64,000 nucleotides of DNA from NCBI GenBank assembly GCA_963793105.1, contig CAWBZB010000003.1, positions 248,001-312,000 on the forward strand, in the 5' to 3' direction. The stretch comes from UBA10649 sp963793105. GTDB lineage: Bacteria > Actinomycetota > Actinomycetes > S36-B12. The notes below the pieces were generated by a model, which had not been told where the DNA came from, made no database searches, and worked only from the letters and a program-made list of their open reading frames with translations. This document shows positions 36,216-44,790 of this stretch, in pieces; the first letter of the stretch is position 1, and every line of letters starts with the position of its first letter. The translations under genes and the position numbers were made by a program.

Positions 36216-37220
36216 TCAGGGCACGTCGGCTCGATGCACGCACAGCCTCCCATACGCGCGCTCGGCGCGGACACCGCCCGGCAGTCGGATCTCGCCCTGC
36301 CCGTGCCAGCCCGTGACGAGTTCGTCGACCCTGCGCACATGCTCGAAGTCGAGGGCGTCCGCCGGGGACCCGCAGTCCAGGGCCGCGCGGCGGATCACCC
36401 GTGTCCGGACGGCCGACGCCAGCTCGCCCAGCTGTACGCAGTCGCCACCCCAGCCCCCGGCCTCGCTCGACATCACCTCCGCGAAGGCCGCGTCGGCGAT
36501 CGCGTCGAGGGCATCCGCGTCCGCGCGGAGCTGGTCGGCGGTGCGGGACAGTCCGAGGACCACCCCCGGCCCCAGGTCGGCCACCAGTCCGGCCAGCAGC
36601 TCCCGGACTCGGACGCGCAGGTACCCGCGGTCGCGGTTGTGGGGGTCCGACCACGGCACCCGCCCCAGGGGCGCCAGCAGCTCGCCCGCGGCCGCATGGA
36701 CGTCGGCCCGCGGCAGGGCCAGCAGCGGGCGCCGCCACAGACCGGACTCGGCCGCCATCGCGGAGAGTGACCGAGCACCCGAGCCGCGCACGAGCCGCAG
36801 GAGCACCGTCTCCGCCTGGTCCTCCCTGGTGTGCCCGAGCAGGACCGCGCTCGCCTGCCCGCTCCGTGCCTCCTGCTCCAGGGCCCGGTAGCGGGCGGTC
36901 CGTGCGGCAGCCTCGGGTCCGCCCTGCGTCCCGACCTCGACGGCGACCACGTCAGCCGAGATCCCCAGGTCGGCGCAGGCAGCGGCCGCATCCCGGGCCA
37001 CCCGGTCCGAACCGGGCTGGAGGCCATGATCGACCACCACGGCTCGCGCCCTGAGCCCACGGCGTTCGGCGACCCAGGCCGTCGCGCCGGCCAGGGCAAG
37101 GGAGTCCGCGCCGCCCGAGCACGCGACGATCAGCGCCGCGCCCTCCGGCAGGTCGGCAACCGATCGCCCGACGGCGCCGCGCACGGCCATCAGCGCCGGG
37201 GAGGCCGCTCGCCGACTCAC
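36216..37220 (-). CDS. tilS: tRNA(Ile)-lysidine synthetase
   Basis: A 334-residue TilS that converts C34 of tRNA-Ile(CAU) to lysidine, so that AUA is read as Ile. The PP-loop ATPase signature is LIVACSGGADSLALAGA; other motifs are VVDHGLQPGSDRVARDAA, ARTARYRALEQEA, VLLGHTREDQAETVLLRLVRGSG, and PHNRDRGYLRVRVREL. It is the short actinobacterial form. GTG at 37220 overlaps the DUF2342 protease stop by 4 bases. Confidence 0.93.
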   Translation of the reverse strand: MSRRAASPALMAVRGAVGRSVADLPEGAALIVACSGGADSLALAGATAWVAERRGLRARAVVVDHGLQPGSDRVARDAAAACADLGISADVVAVEVGTQGGPEAAARTARYRALEQEARSGQASAVLLGHTREDQAETVLLRLVRGSGARSLSAMAAESGLWRRPLLALPRADVHAAAGELLAPLGRVPWSDPHNRDRGYLRVRVRELLAGLVADLGPGVVLGLSRTADQLRADADALDAIADAAFAEVMSSEAGGWGGDCVQLGELASAVRTRVIRRAALDCGSPADALDFEHVRRVDELVTGWHGQGEIRLPGGVRAERAYGRLCVHRADVP

Positions 37221-38281
37221 CGGGGATCCGTCACCCGGTCCAGCCAGGCGTCCGGCTCGTGGATCTCGACTCGCGAGGGCAGGTGACCGGGGGAGGTCCA
37301 GACCCGGTTGAAGCCGTCCATGCCGACGCGGTCCACCACGTGCCGAACGAACTGCGCGCCATCGCTGTACTGGCGCAGCTTGGCATCCATCCCGAGCGCC
37401 TTGCGCGCAATCGTGTCGAGGGTCCCCGGCTGCTGGCGACGGGTCGTGAACCGCTCCCGGATCAGGCCGACGGAGGGGATGATCGCCGGACCGACGTCGT
37501 CCATGACGACGTCGGCGTGCCCTTCCAGCAACGACATCAGCGCCGTCAGCTCGTCGAAGATCACCTTCTGCGCCGGGGTCTGGATCGCCTCCACCACGCT
37601 GACCTCGCTGTCCGAGCGCAGCGATCGGATCAGCGCGTAGGTGAAGGCCACCAGCTTCTGCAGCGACTCGCGCGCCCCGAGCTCGGATGCCTCGAGCAGC
37701 GCGCCGAGACGGTCGGCCAGGTAGTCGGCCAGCCACGGAACCGCCCCGAACTGCACCCGGTGCGTCTCCTCGTGCAGGCACACCCAGAAGCGGAAGTCAC
37801 GCGAGGGCACCTCGAGCTGCTGCTCCACGTTCACGATCGTGGGTGCCACCAGCAGGAGGCGTCGGGGCTCGTCGGAGTCCGTGAACGTCTCGTACTGGCC
37901 CAGCACCTTGCCGGACATCCAGCCCAGCACCGCGCCGAGCTGGAGCGCCGTGCCGCGCGACCCGAGGCTGCGCACGACAGCAGGTGCCGCGTCGGCCTTC
38001 TCGGCGAACTCGTCCCACATCGTCAGGACGACCCGCATCCCGTTCACGTTCGAGGTGATCCAGCCCGTACGGTCGACGACGACGGCCGGGGACGTCTCCG
38101 GCGCGGTCAGCCCGGTGACGGCGCGCACCGGCTCGATGGCCTCGCGGGCCAGGTCGCGGAGCATGTCCACCGCGCTCCGGGCGTCCTCGGGGGGCAGCTC
38201 TGGGCCCTTGGGCGCGACGCGGCGCGCGGTCGCGATCGCGAGGTCCCAGTCGATGGGATCCGCACGTGACGGGTCCGACAT
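37217..38281 (-). CDS. Zinc-dependent metalloprotease-like protein (DUF2342)
   Basis: A 354-residue protein of the actinobacterial DUF2342/'coenzyme F420 biosynthesis-associated' family. The zinc signature is FRFWVCLHEETHRVQFGAVPWLADYL (HEETH) with a later Glu in LLEGHADVVMDD. It usually accompanies tilS and hpt in actinobacteria; its substrate is unknown. ATG at 38281 overlaps the manA-like stop by one base (TGATG); the frame is open upstream but reads as shadow of manA. Confidence 0.9.
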   Translation of the reverse strand: MSDPSRADPIDWDLAIATARRVAPKGPELPPEDARSAVDMLRDLAREAIEPVRAVTGLTAPETSPAVVVDRTGWITSNVNGMRVVLTMWDEFAEKADAAPAVVRSLGSRGTALQLGAVLGWMSGKVLGQYETFTDSDEPRRLLLVAPTIVNVEQQLEVPSRDFRFWVCLHEETHRVQFGAVPWLADYLADRLGALLEASELGARESLQKLVAFTYALIRSLRSDSEVSVVEAIQTPAQKVIFDELTALMSLLEGHADVVMDDVGPAIIPSVGLIRERFTTRRQQPGTLDTIARKALGMDAKLRQYSDGAQFVRHVVDRVGMDGFNRVWTSPGHLPSRVEIHEPDAWLDRVTDPR

Positions 38282-39330
38282 CAGCGAGCGCCGACGGGCG
38301 CGCCAGGGGCGGGTGGGCGGCAGACCACTCCGACCAGGGGATGGCCGTCGGAGTGCAGGGAGTACTCGCCGGCGGCGTATGGCACGAGGACGGCATCCCC
38401 CCGGGCGACCTCGAGGGACCCCACCGGGCTGGACAGCACGCCGCGACCCTCGAGCACCAGCGTGATGGCGAAGCCGGGGTCGACGCTGACCGGGCCGTCG
38501 GAGCAGTCGAAGCGATGGGCACGGAAGTAGGCGTCCGCCTGCGGCGGCATGGCCGACACCAGGCCGGCCTGGGCGATGGCCTCCCGAGGCAGGACCAGCC
38601 GGTCGAGGTCCGCATCCGTCACGGCCGACAGGTCGACCGCCTGCAGTGCGGTGTCGAAACCGAGATCGAGGTGACCGTCCTTCATCCCGTCGACGGCGAA
38701 GCCCTGCCACTCGAGCAGGATGGACAGGTCACTCGGCTCCTGGAGCTCGAGGACGAACACCCCAGCGGCGACCGTGTGCGGGAGCCCGGACGGCACCAGC
38801 ATGGCGTCACCGGGGCGTACTACCCGGGTCCTCAGCGACGCCAGCAGCGCCTCACTGTCCCGGCCGGCGACCCAGGCGGACACCTGCTCGATCGACATGG
38901 GGTCCTTGAACCCCACCCCGACCTCCGCCCCCTCCGGGGCGTCGATGACGTACCAGGCCTCGGTCTTGCCATGGGCGAGCCCGAGGTGGGTGCGCGAGAA
39001 CGCACGGTTCGGATGGAGATGGACCGGCAGCCGCTGGTCGAGGTCCAGCAGCTTGATCAGCACCTCGGTGTTGACGCCGTAGCGCGCCACGTGGTCGGGG
39101 CCGAGCCACGCCGCGGGGTCGGACTCCACCGCCTCGATCAGCAGCCGGCCATCGGACAGCTCACTGAATCCCTGGGGTGCCTGGCCGAACCGAGCCGTGG
39201 TCGAGCCCAGCCATTCCTCCGGCCGCTGCGGGCCGCCCGGGCCGTGCCGCAGCGCCCCGATCCGGTCGCCGCCCCGGTAGAAGTGGTCGAACTGGTTCAC
39301 TGGCAGCAGCATCGGCATCATGGTGCGCAT
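38281..39330 (-). CDS. manA: Class I mannose-6-phosphate isomerase-like protein
   Basis: A 349-residue cupin-fold isomerase. Zinc ligands typical of type I phosphomannose isomerases are visible in LPVHLHPNRAFSRTHLG (HxH), GKTEAWYVIDAPEGAEVGVGFKD (Glu) and PSGLPHTVAAGVFVLELQEPSDLSI (His), giving interconversion of fructose 6-phosphate and mannose 6-phosphate. The N terminus (NQFDHFYRGGDRIGALRHGP) diverges from E. coli ManA, so another hexose phosphate is possible. ATG at 39330 or the ATGs three and four codons later could be the start; GAGGGG lies just before the first. Confidence 0.82.
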   Translation of the reverse strand: MRTMMPMLLPVNQFDHFYRGGDRIGALRHGPGGPQRPEEWLGSTTARFGQAPQGFSELSDGRLLIEAVESDPAAWLGPDHVARYGVNTEVLIKLLDLDQRLPVHLHPNRAFSRTHLGLAHGKTEAWYVIDAPEGAEVGVGFKDPMSIEQVSAWVAGRDSEALLASLRTRVVRPGDAMLVPSGLPHTVAAGVFVLELQEPSDLSILLEWQGFAVDGMKDGHLDLGFDTALQAVDLSAVTDADLDRLVLPREAIAQAGLVSAMPPQADAYFRAHRFDCSDGPVSVDPGFAITLVLEGRGVLSSPVGSLEVARGDAVLVPYAAGEYSLHSDGHPLVGVVCRPPAPGAPVGAR

Positions 39331-39343
39331 CCCCTCGGTCCGG

Positions 39344-40690
39344 TCACGTTAACGAGCATCCACAGGTCGCCAGCCGGCTGGCGATCACGTCCATGGTCTC
39401 CCGGGCCCTCGCCAACGAGGTGACCTTGTCCGCGATCATCGCAAAGACGAGAACCCTTCCGTCGGCATCCTGCACGATCCCGGCCAGGCTCACTACCCCG
39501 GTCAGCGTGCCGGTCTTCGCGTGGACGAATCCGCGCCCCGCCTCGGTCGCCGCCGTGGCGAACCGCGTGGCCAGCGTTCCGGTGAGCCCCGCGACGGGGA
39601 GGCCAGGGGCGATCGGCGCCAGCGCCGGGGTGCCCCCACGGGCCACGTTGCTCAGAACGTCCGCCAGGAGGCGCGCCGGCACCTGGTTGCGGCGGGAGAG
39701 CCCGCTGCCATCCGCCAGCGCGAGGCCACTGGTGTCGAATCCCGCGCTCGCCAGTGCCTGGGCGGTCGCGGCCGCGCCGCCGGCGAAGGTCGGCTTCCCC
39801 AGCAGGGTCCCGCCCACCAGATGGGCCAGTGCCTCGGCGTAGTTGTTCTCGGAGTCGGTCAGCATCCGTTCGACGATGTCCGCGATCGTGGGGGACTCCA
39901 CCCGGGCCACCTCGTCCGCGGAGGGGTCCACCCGACCCTTCTCCACCGAGATCACGTCGAGCCCCTGCCCGCGCAGGAACCCCGCGAACACCGTGGCGGC
40001 CTGCCGGGCCGGATCCGACACCCGCGCCCGGGCGCCCGGCGCGGTGCGGCCGCCGTCGACCACGAGCGCGGTGACCGGTGCGGCCACCCCCGCGGACGGG
40101 AAGGACGACGCCCAGCCCGGTCCGAGTGCGGCGCCGCGGAACGCCGAGCTGTCGTACACGAGGTCGACCGGCGCCTGCGCAGTGAACCCCTCCGCGACCG
40201 ACTCCGCGAGCGCGCGGAGCGAGGCGCTGCCGCCGGCGAGCGGATTCCCGCCGCGCTGACGCACGAGCGTCGGGTCGCCTCCGCCCACGAGGTAGACCGT
40301 GCCGCCCTGACGGAAGGCCACCGTGGCCAATCGGGTCTGTGGCCCGAGCACCGTGAGCGCAGCCGCCGCCGTCGCCAGCTTCGTCGTCGAGGCGGGGATC
40401 CGCGGCCGACCGGCCGCCTGGTCCATCAGTACCGCCCCGGTCGCCGGGTCGACGATCATGACCGAGCCCCCGTCCAGATCGCGCCGGGCGAGGCGGCCCA
40501 CTTCCTGCTGGACCCCTTCGGGAGTAGGGGCGGGTGCGGTCGCCGCGGTGACCGCGACGGGTTCGAGCACCGTCGGAGCAGGGGCCGGTGGGACGGTGTC
40601 GGCGGCCGTCGCGGTGGTCGCCGCGCCCAGCAGGAGGAGCACGGACGCTAGGGGTACGAGCAGGCGCGCCCGGGCAGCCACGTGCACCAT
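39344..40690 (-). CDS. dacB: D-alanyl-D-alanine carboxypeptidase/endopeptidase (PBP4 type)
   Basis: A 448-residue secreted class C penicillin-binding protein. A signal peptide (about residues 1-29) precedes a Pro/Ala-rich linker. Active-site motifs: SxxK in IPASTTKLATAAAAL, SxN in MLTDSENNYAEALA, and KTG in FVHAKTGTLTGVVSL. It trims or cleaves peptidoglycan stem peptides. The insert between SxxK and SxN is typical of the PBP4 family. AGGAG lies three bases before ATG 40690. It is divergent from ppa, as in many actinobacteria. Confidence 0.93.
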   Translation of the reverse strand: MVHVAARARLLVPLASVLLLLGAATTATAADTVPPAPAPTVLEPVAVTAATAPAPTPEGVQQEVGRLARRDLDGGSVMIVDPATGAVLMDQAAGRPRIPASTTKLATAAAALTVLGPQTRLATVAFRQGGTVYLVGGGDPTLVRQRGGNPLAGGSASLRALAESVAEGFTAQAPVDLVYDSSAFRGAALGPGWASSFPSAGVAAPVTALVVDGGRTAPGARARVSDPARQAATVFAGFLRGQGLDVISVEKGRVDPSADEVARVESPTIADIVERMLTDSENNYAEALAHLVGGTLLGKPTFAGGAAATAQALASAGFDTSGLALADGSGLSRRNQVPARLLADVLSNVARGGTPALAPIAPGLPVAGLTGTLATRFATAATEAGRGFVHAKTGTLTGVVSLAGIVQDADGRVLVFAMIADKVTSLARARETMDVIASRLATCGCSLT

Positions 40691-40794
40691 CTGCTCCTCA
40701 CTGCGGGATCTAGGGAAGACTAAGGCACGCAGGGGCCGGGACCGTAGGCTCCGGGCATCGCAGCGCGCTGACTGCGCCCGACAAGGAGGATCCT

Positions 40795-41304
40795 GTGGAA
40801 CCGCTCATCTTCGACGTGACCATCGAGATCCCCGCCGGTAGCCGCAACAAGTACGAGATGGACCACGAGACCGGCCGAATCCGGCTCGACCGCATGCTGT
40901 TCACGTCCACGCGATACCCGCATGACTACGGCTTCATCGAGGACACGCTCGGCATGGACGGCGACCCCCTCGACGCGCTGGTCATGACGGCGGAGCCCAC
41001 CTTCCCCGGCGTCCTGATCCGGTGTCGGGCCGTGGGGATGTTCCGCATGACCGACGAGGCAGGCGGTGACGACAAGGTCCTGTGCGTTCCCGCTGGTGAC
41101 CCGCGCCTGGAGCACCTGCGCGACATCCACCACGTGGCCGAGTTCGATCGGCTCGAGATCCAGCACTTCTTCGAGGTCTACAAGGATCTCGAGCCCGGCA
41201 AGAGCGTCGAGGGGGCCACGTGGGTCGGCCGCACGGATGCCGAGGCGGAGATCCGCGCCTCGTGGGCACGGGTCCAGCAGGGCGGCGGGCACGCCCACTC
41301 CTGA
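40795..41304 (+). CDS. ppa: Inorganic pyrophosphatase
   Basis: A 169-residue soluble family I pyrophosphatase that hydrolyses PPi to phosphate. Motifs: IPAGSRNKYEMDHETGRIRLDRML, YPHDYGFIEDTLGMDGDPLDALVM (metal-binding DGDPLD), and GDDKVLCVPAGDPR. GTG at 40795 follows a strong AAGGAGGATCCT site. The C terminus carries a His/Gly-rich end (GGGHAHS). Monocistronic with a hairpin over its stop codon. Confidence 0.95.
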   Translation: MEPLIFDVTIEIPAGSRNKYEMDHETGRIRLDRMLFTSTRYPHDYGFIEDTLGMDGDPLDALVMTAEPTFPGVLIRCRAVGMFRMTDEAGGDDKVLCVPAGDPRLEHLRDIHHVAEFDRLEIQHFFEVYKDLEPGKSVEGATWVGRTDAEAEIRASWARVQQGGGHAHS

Positions 41305-41323
41305 TCCAGAAGATCAGGACTTT
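41299..41323 (+). terminator. Terminator of ppa overlapping the stop codon
   Basis: An 8-bp stem (TCCTGATC and GATCAGGA) with a five-base loop contains the ppa TGA and is followed by CTTTG, a short U tract. This is a weak intrinsic terminator between ppa and the sulfide operon. Confidence 0.5.
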
Positions 41324-41373
41324 GTACCCTCCGATTCGCGCACTTCGGCCCCCGGCTCGCCGCGGGTGAGGAC

Positions 41374-41389
41374 ATACCTTGGGGGGTAT
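41374..41389 (+). promoter_or_regulatory. CstR/CsoR-type operator overlapping the sqr start codon
   Basis: ATACCTTGGGGGGTAT has the same length and TA/G-tract layout as the site before the rhodanese gene, with arms CATACC and GGTATG (41373-41390). A TACCTT -10-like hexamer (41375-41380) ends seven bases before the sqr ATG at 41388, which itself is part of the palindrome. The mRNA would be leaderless and a bound repressor would cover both promoter and start codon. Confidence 0.7.
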
Positions 41390-42632
41390 GAAAAAGATTC
41401 TCATCCTCGGTGGGGGAACAGCCGGCACCATGACGGCGAACAAGCTCCGCAAAGCGCTCTCCGCAAGCGACTGGTCCGTGACCGTCGTGGACGCGGACGA
41501 CAACCATAGGTACCAGCCCGGCTACCTGTTCATGCCCTTCGGCACCTACACGCCGAAGCAGGTCACGAAGAGCCGTCGCAAGTACCTGAGCAAGGGTGTC
41601 TCGCTCGTGTACGGCGAGATCGACAAGGTCGAGCCGGACGCCAACGCGGTCCTGCTCACCGACGGTCAGCGACTGACGTACGACTACCTGATCATCGCGA
41701 CCGGCGTCACTCCGCGTCCCGACCAGACGCCCGGCATGGCCGACGACATGGGCGGGAGCGTCCATGAGTTCTACTCCTACAAGGGGTCGGTCGCGCTCGC
41801 GGACAAGCTCAAGACGTGGGAGGGCGGCAAGCTCGTCATCCACATCACCGAGATGCCCATCAAGTGCCCGGTGGCACCTCTTGAGTTCGCCTTCCTCGCC
41901 GACGCCTTCTTCAAGGACAAGGGAATGCGCGACAAGGTCGACCTCACCTACGTGACCCCGCTCGATGCCGCGTTCACCAAGCCGATCGCGGCCGAGGCCT
42001 TCGGCAACACGCTGGAGGAGAAGGGGATCTCGGTCGTCCCCGACTTCATGATCGAGAGCGTCGACCCGGAGAACAAGAAGCTCGTGGCCTACGACGAGAC
42101 GGAGGTGCCGTTCGATCTGCTCGTCACGATCCCGTTGAACATGGGCGCCGACTACGTCGCGCGCTCGGGGCTCGGAAACGACCTCAACCTGGTGCCGGTG
42201 GACAAGTTCACCCAGCAGAGCAAGGCCCACGAGAACATCTTCGCCCTCGGCGACGCGAACGACATCCCCGCCTCCAAGGCCGGATCCGTGGCGCACTTCG
42301 AGGTCGACATCTTCATGGAGAACTTCCTGCAGTTGCTCGAGGGCAGGGAGATGACCCACAAGTTCGACGGGCACGCCAACTGCTTCATCGAGACTGGCGG
42401 CGGCAAGGCCATGCTCATCGACTTCAACTACGACACCGAGCCACTGCCGGGGAAGTTCCCGTACGGCGGCGTGGGACCGATGGGACTGCTCAAGGAGGGT
42501 CGCCTCAACCACGTCGGCAAGCTCGGCTTCCGCTGGGTCTACTGGAACATGCTCATGCCCGGCCGCCCGCTGCCGATTCCCAGCCTGATGTCCCTCTCGG
42601 GCAAGCGCACCGATCTCATCTCAGCCAAGTAG
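41388..42632 (+). CDS. sqr: Sulfide:quinone oxidoreductase
   Basis: A 414-residue FAD flavoprotein that oxidises sulfide to sulfane sulfur or polysulfide and reduces membrane quinone. FAD motif KKILILGGGTAGTMTANKL, second motif YDYLIIATGV, third motif NIFALGDANDIPASKAGS. The redox cysteines are Cys160 (EMPIKCPVAP) and Cys332 (HANCFIETGGG). ATG 41388 is inside the operator; an earlier TTG at 41379 has no better context. The C-terminal amphipathic region (KLGFRWVYWNMLMPGRPLPIP) fits membrane association. It leads the sqr-tusE-dsrE operon. Confidence 0.92.
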   Translation: MKKILILGGGTAGTMTANKLRKALSASDWSVTVVDADDNHRYQPGYLFMPFGTYTPKQVTKSRRKYLSKGVSLVYGEIDKVEPDANAVLLTDGQRLTYDYLIIATGVTPRPDQTPGMADDMGGSVHEFYSYKGSVALADKLKTWEGGKLVIHITEMPIKCPVAPLEFAFLADAFFKDKGMRDKVDLTYVTPLDAAFTKPIAAEAFGNTLEEKGISVVPDFMIESVDPENKKLVAYDETEVPFDLLVTIPLNMGADYVARSGLGNDLNLVPVDKFTQQSKAHENIFALGDANDIPASKAGSVAHFEVDIFMENFLQLLEGREMTHKFDGHANCFIETGGGKAMLIDFNYDTEPLPGKFPYGGVGPMGLLKEGRLNHVGKLGFRWVYWNMLMPGRPLPIPSLMSLSGKRTDLISAK

Positions 42633-42653
42633 CAAGCAAAGGGAGTTACGCAC

Positions 42654-42969
42654 ATGCCAACGACCACCATCAACGGCCACGACGTCGCGGTCGACGACGA
42701 GGGCTTCATGACCGAGTACGACCAGTGGGACGAGGAGACCGGCAAGGCCCTGGCCATCGGCGATCGGCATCGACATGACCGATGACCACTGGAAGGTCAT
42801 CCGGTTCCTGCGCGAGGACTTCAAGGCCCAGGGCGAGACGCCCACCATCCGTCGCGTATCCACCGCGGGCGGCGTCGACACCAAGCAGTTGTTCGCGCTG
42901 TTCCCCAAGAAGCCGGCCAAGAAGATGGCCTACATCGCGGGGCTGCCCAAGCCCCACGGCTGCGTCTAA
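42654..42969 (+). pseudogene. tusE: TusE/DsrC-family sulfur carrier, single-base frameshift
   Basis: Frame 1 (ATG 42654) encodes MPTTTINGHDVAVDDEGFMTEYDQWDEETGKALA and frame 2 continues AIGIDMTDDHWKVIRFLREDF to the family ending IAGLPKPHGCV. One extra base at about 42756-42760 separates them; repaired, the protein has 104 residues. DsrC-family carriers bear sulfur on the penultimate Cys; here that Cys (Cys103) is present, but the second Cys of true DsrC, eleven residues before, is Ala, so it is of the single-Cys TusE-like class. Its place between sqr and dsrE suggests it accepts sulfur from SQR or DsrE. Probable sequencing error. Confidence 0.8.
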
Positions 42970-42987
42970 GACCAAGGAGTCCACGCC

Positions 42988-43497
42988 ATGACCGCAGTAC
43001 AAGACATGATCGTCCCGGCCTTCGACGACGAGGTCGAGACCGATCGCAAGCTGGCCATCATCTGCTCCAAGGGCAGCCTCGACATGGCCTACCCGGGGCT
43101 GATCCTCGGCAACGCCGCCCTCGGCGAAGGGGTGGAGCTCCACCTGTTCTTCACCTTCTGGGGCTTCGACATCATCACCAAGGGCCGGATGGAGCACCTG
43201 AAGTTCTCACCGGTCGGCAACACTGCGGCCCACATCCCCGCGGCCCTGGCACCCTTCCCGGGCATGACGTCGATGGCGACGCACATGATGCAGAAGTCCA
43301 TGGATGAGCTCGAGATCCCGGCCGTGCCGGAGTTCCTCGACCTCATCAAGGCCTCGGGCGGGCACCTCTGGGCGTGCCGCCTGAGCGCCGACATGAACCA
43401 CCTGAAGGAGGAAGACCTCTACGACGGCGTCGATGCCATCATCAACGCCAGCGACTTCATCGAGATGACGGACGGCGCGCAGCTGCTGTTCATCTAG
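42988..43497 (+). CDS. DsrE/DsrF-like (DsrE2) sulfurtransferase
   Basis: A 169-residue DsrE/F/H-fold protein of the DsrE2-like class: KLAIICSKGSLDMAYPGLILGNAALGEGVELHLFFTFWGFDII, then PEFLDLIKASGGHLWACRLSADM and a C terminus with DFIEMTDGAQLLFI. Cys26 and Cys130 are candidates for carrying sulfane sulfur. Some hydrophobic stretches suggest membrane-edge association. Last gene of the sqr operon, 18 bases after tusE, followed by a terminator. It should relay sulfur from SQR-generated persulfide. Confidence 0.87.
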   Translation: MTAVQDMIVPAFDDEVETDRKLAIICSKGSLDMAYPGLILGNAALGEGVELHLFFTFWGFDIITKGRMEHLKFSPVGNTAAHIPAALAPFPGMTSMATHMMQKSMDELEIPAVPEFLDLIKASGGHLWACRLSADMNHLKEEDLYDGVDAIINASDFIEMTDGAQLLFI

Positions 43498-43516
43498 GAC
43501 CTCCCCACGAGGACGG

Positions 43517-43553
43517 AAGCGCGCCGGAGCCACTTGGCCGGCGCGCTTTCGTT
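43517..43553. terminator. Bidirectional terminator after the sqr operon
   Basis: AAGCGCGCCGG and CCGGCGCGCTT form a perfect 11-bp stem with a 10-base loop, followed on the plus strand by TTTCGTT and preceded on the minus strand reading by A/T-containing flanks. It separates the sqr operon from the convergent PstS-like gene. Confidence 0.75.
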
Positions 43554-43565
43554 CGCCGTGACGGG

Positions 43566-44747
43566 TCAGGAGGCCGGGGGATCCTCGACGGTCGTCTCAT
43601 CGACGTTGACGGTGACCTTCAGGGGGACGAAGGTCTGAATCCTGACCGGCTCGGGCAGGGGGGTGACGCCGAAGGTCTCCAGGGCGCCCTGCCCGGCCAG
43701 TCTGACCACGTACTGGGCCAGGGAGAGCGGCAGCGGATCGTCGGGTGCATCGCACACCAGCAGATGCGCATACCCGTTCACGGGCCAGCCCACCAGCGGC
43801 TGGTTCTCTCCCAGGACGATCTTGGACGCAGCCACGTCGAAGTTCCCCTCGACGGGTACGCCCCCCGTCGCCGGGCTGGCGAACATGTCCCCCGTCGTGT
43901 CATCGATGGTCACCTCAGTCGCCCCCGAGCCAACCTTGTGCAGCTGAACATCGTCCGCCGTCACCACCAGCTCGGAGCCGTCCTCGAGGGTCACCGGGAG
44001 ATTGGCCGTCGGGAGCACGTTGGTGAGCGCCTGGAAGATGGGCACGACAGCGATGGTGCTCTCGGCGAAGGTCATCTCGGAGATCAGGTCGGCCGATGTC
44101 GGGAAGGCCTGAGCGTTCTCGAGGGTGTCGACGACACCCGTCGTCCAGGAGTCCGGAGCCTCCTTGCTCAGCCAGGCGCTCATGGCCTGGACCGACCCTG
44201 AAGGACCGTCGAGCGACATGAGCGCGAGGTCCGGAAGCAGCGTGAAGTCGAAGTCGGGGTTCGCCTCGGCGATGAGCGGATCCTCCCACGAGGTGATCGT
44301 TCCGCCGAGGATGCCGGCGACGATCTGCGGCGTCATCACGACACCCTCGAGCCCGATGACGTTGTAGGCCATCGATACCGGATAGGCGAAGGCGGGGACC
44401 ACGATCGTCTGGCCGGCCGGGCACGATTGCGCCGCGAAGGCATCGATGTCGGCCGCAGAGGGCGTTCGATCGATGAGCGCCATCGGCGCCGGCTCGCCTT
44501 CGGGGACCTCGACCACGAACTGGTCCGGGCACACCCCGCCGAGCGCGAGGCCGACCGAGTCCAGGGAACCGGCGAACTCCTCGGGGACGGCGACCGGCGT
44601 CTCCCCCGCCTGACACTCGATCTGCGCCTCTGCCTGTGCGGCCAGCACATCCGGCGGCAGCGGCGGCGTGCACGCAGTGAGCGCGAGGGCCACACCCCCC
44701 ACGAACGCGGTGAGGACGATGCCTCGAGTCCTGATGGATCGAGACAT
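43566..44747 (-). CDS. PstS-like phosphate-binding lipoprotein
   Basis: A 393-residue exported lipoprotein (signal peptide with lipobox LALTACTPP) related to PstS-type periplasmic-binding proteins: FAYPVSMAYNVIGLEGVVMTPQIVAGILGGTITSWEDPLIAE matches the PstS core. The phosphate-contact motif is less clear than in the adjacent pstS, and the N-terminal 90 residues are unusual. It may bind phosphate or another oxyanion, or act on the cell surface. ATG at 44747 has GTGAGGACG before it. It follows pstS on the same strand by 43 bases. Confidence 0.78.
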   Translation of the reverse strand: MSRSIRTRGIVLTAFVGGVALALTACTPPLPPDVLAAQAEAQIECQAGETPVAVPEEFAGSLDSVGLALGGVCPDQFVVEVPEGEPAPMALIDRTPSAADIDAFAAQSCPAGQTIVVPAFAYPVSMAYNVIGLEGVVMTPQIVAGILGGTITSWEDPLIAEANPDFDFTLLPDLALMSLDGPSGSVQAMSAWLSKEAPDSWTTGVVDTLENAQAFPTSADLISEMTFAESTIAVVPIFQALTNVLPTANLPVTLEDGSELVVTADDVQLHKVGSGATEVTIDDTTGDMFASPATGGVPVEGNFDVAASKIVLGENQPLVGWPVNGYAHLLVCDAPDDPLPLSLAQYVVRLAGQGALETFGVTPLPEPVRIQTFVPLKVTVNVDETTVEDPPAS

Positions 44748-44790
44748 CGTCCTCACCCTCATCGTTGTGTCCTGCGTGTCGGTGCTGGTG

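Noticed and set aside
42654..43497. Dissimilatory dsr pathway
   Set aside because: No dsrAB, dsrC with two Cys, or dsrMKJOP in the window; the TusE-like carrier has one Cys.
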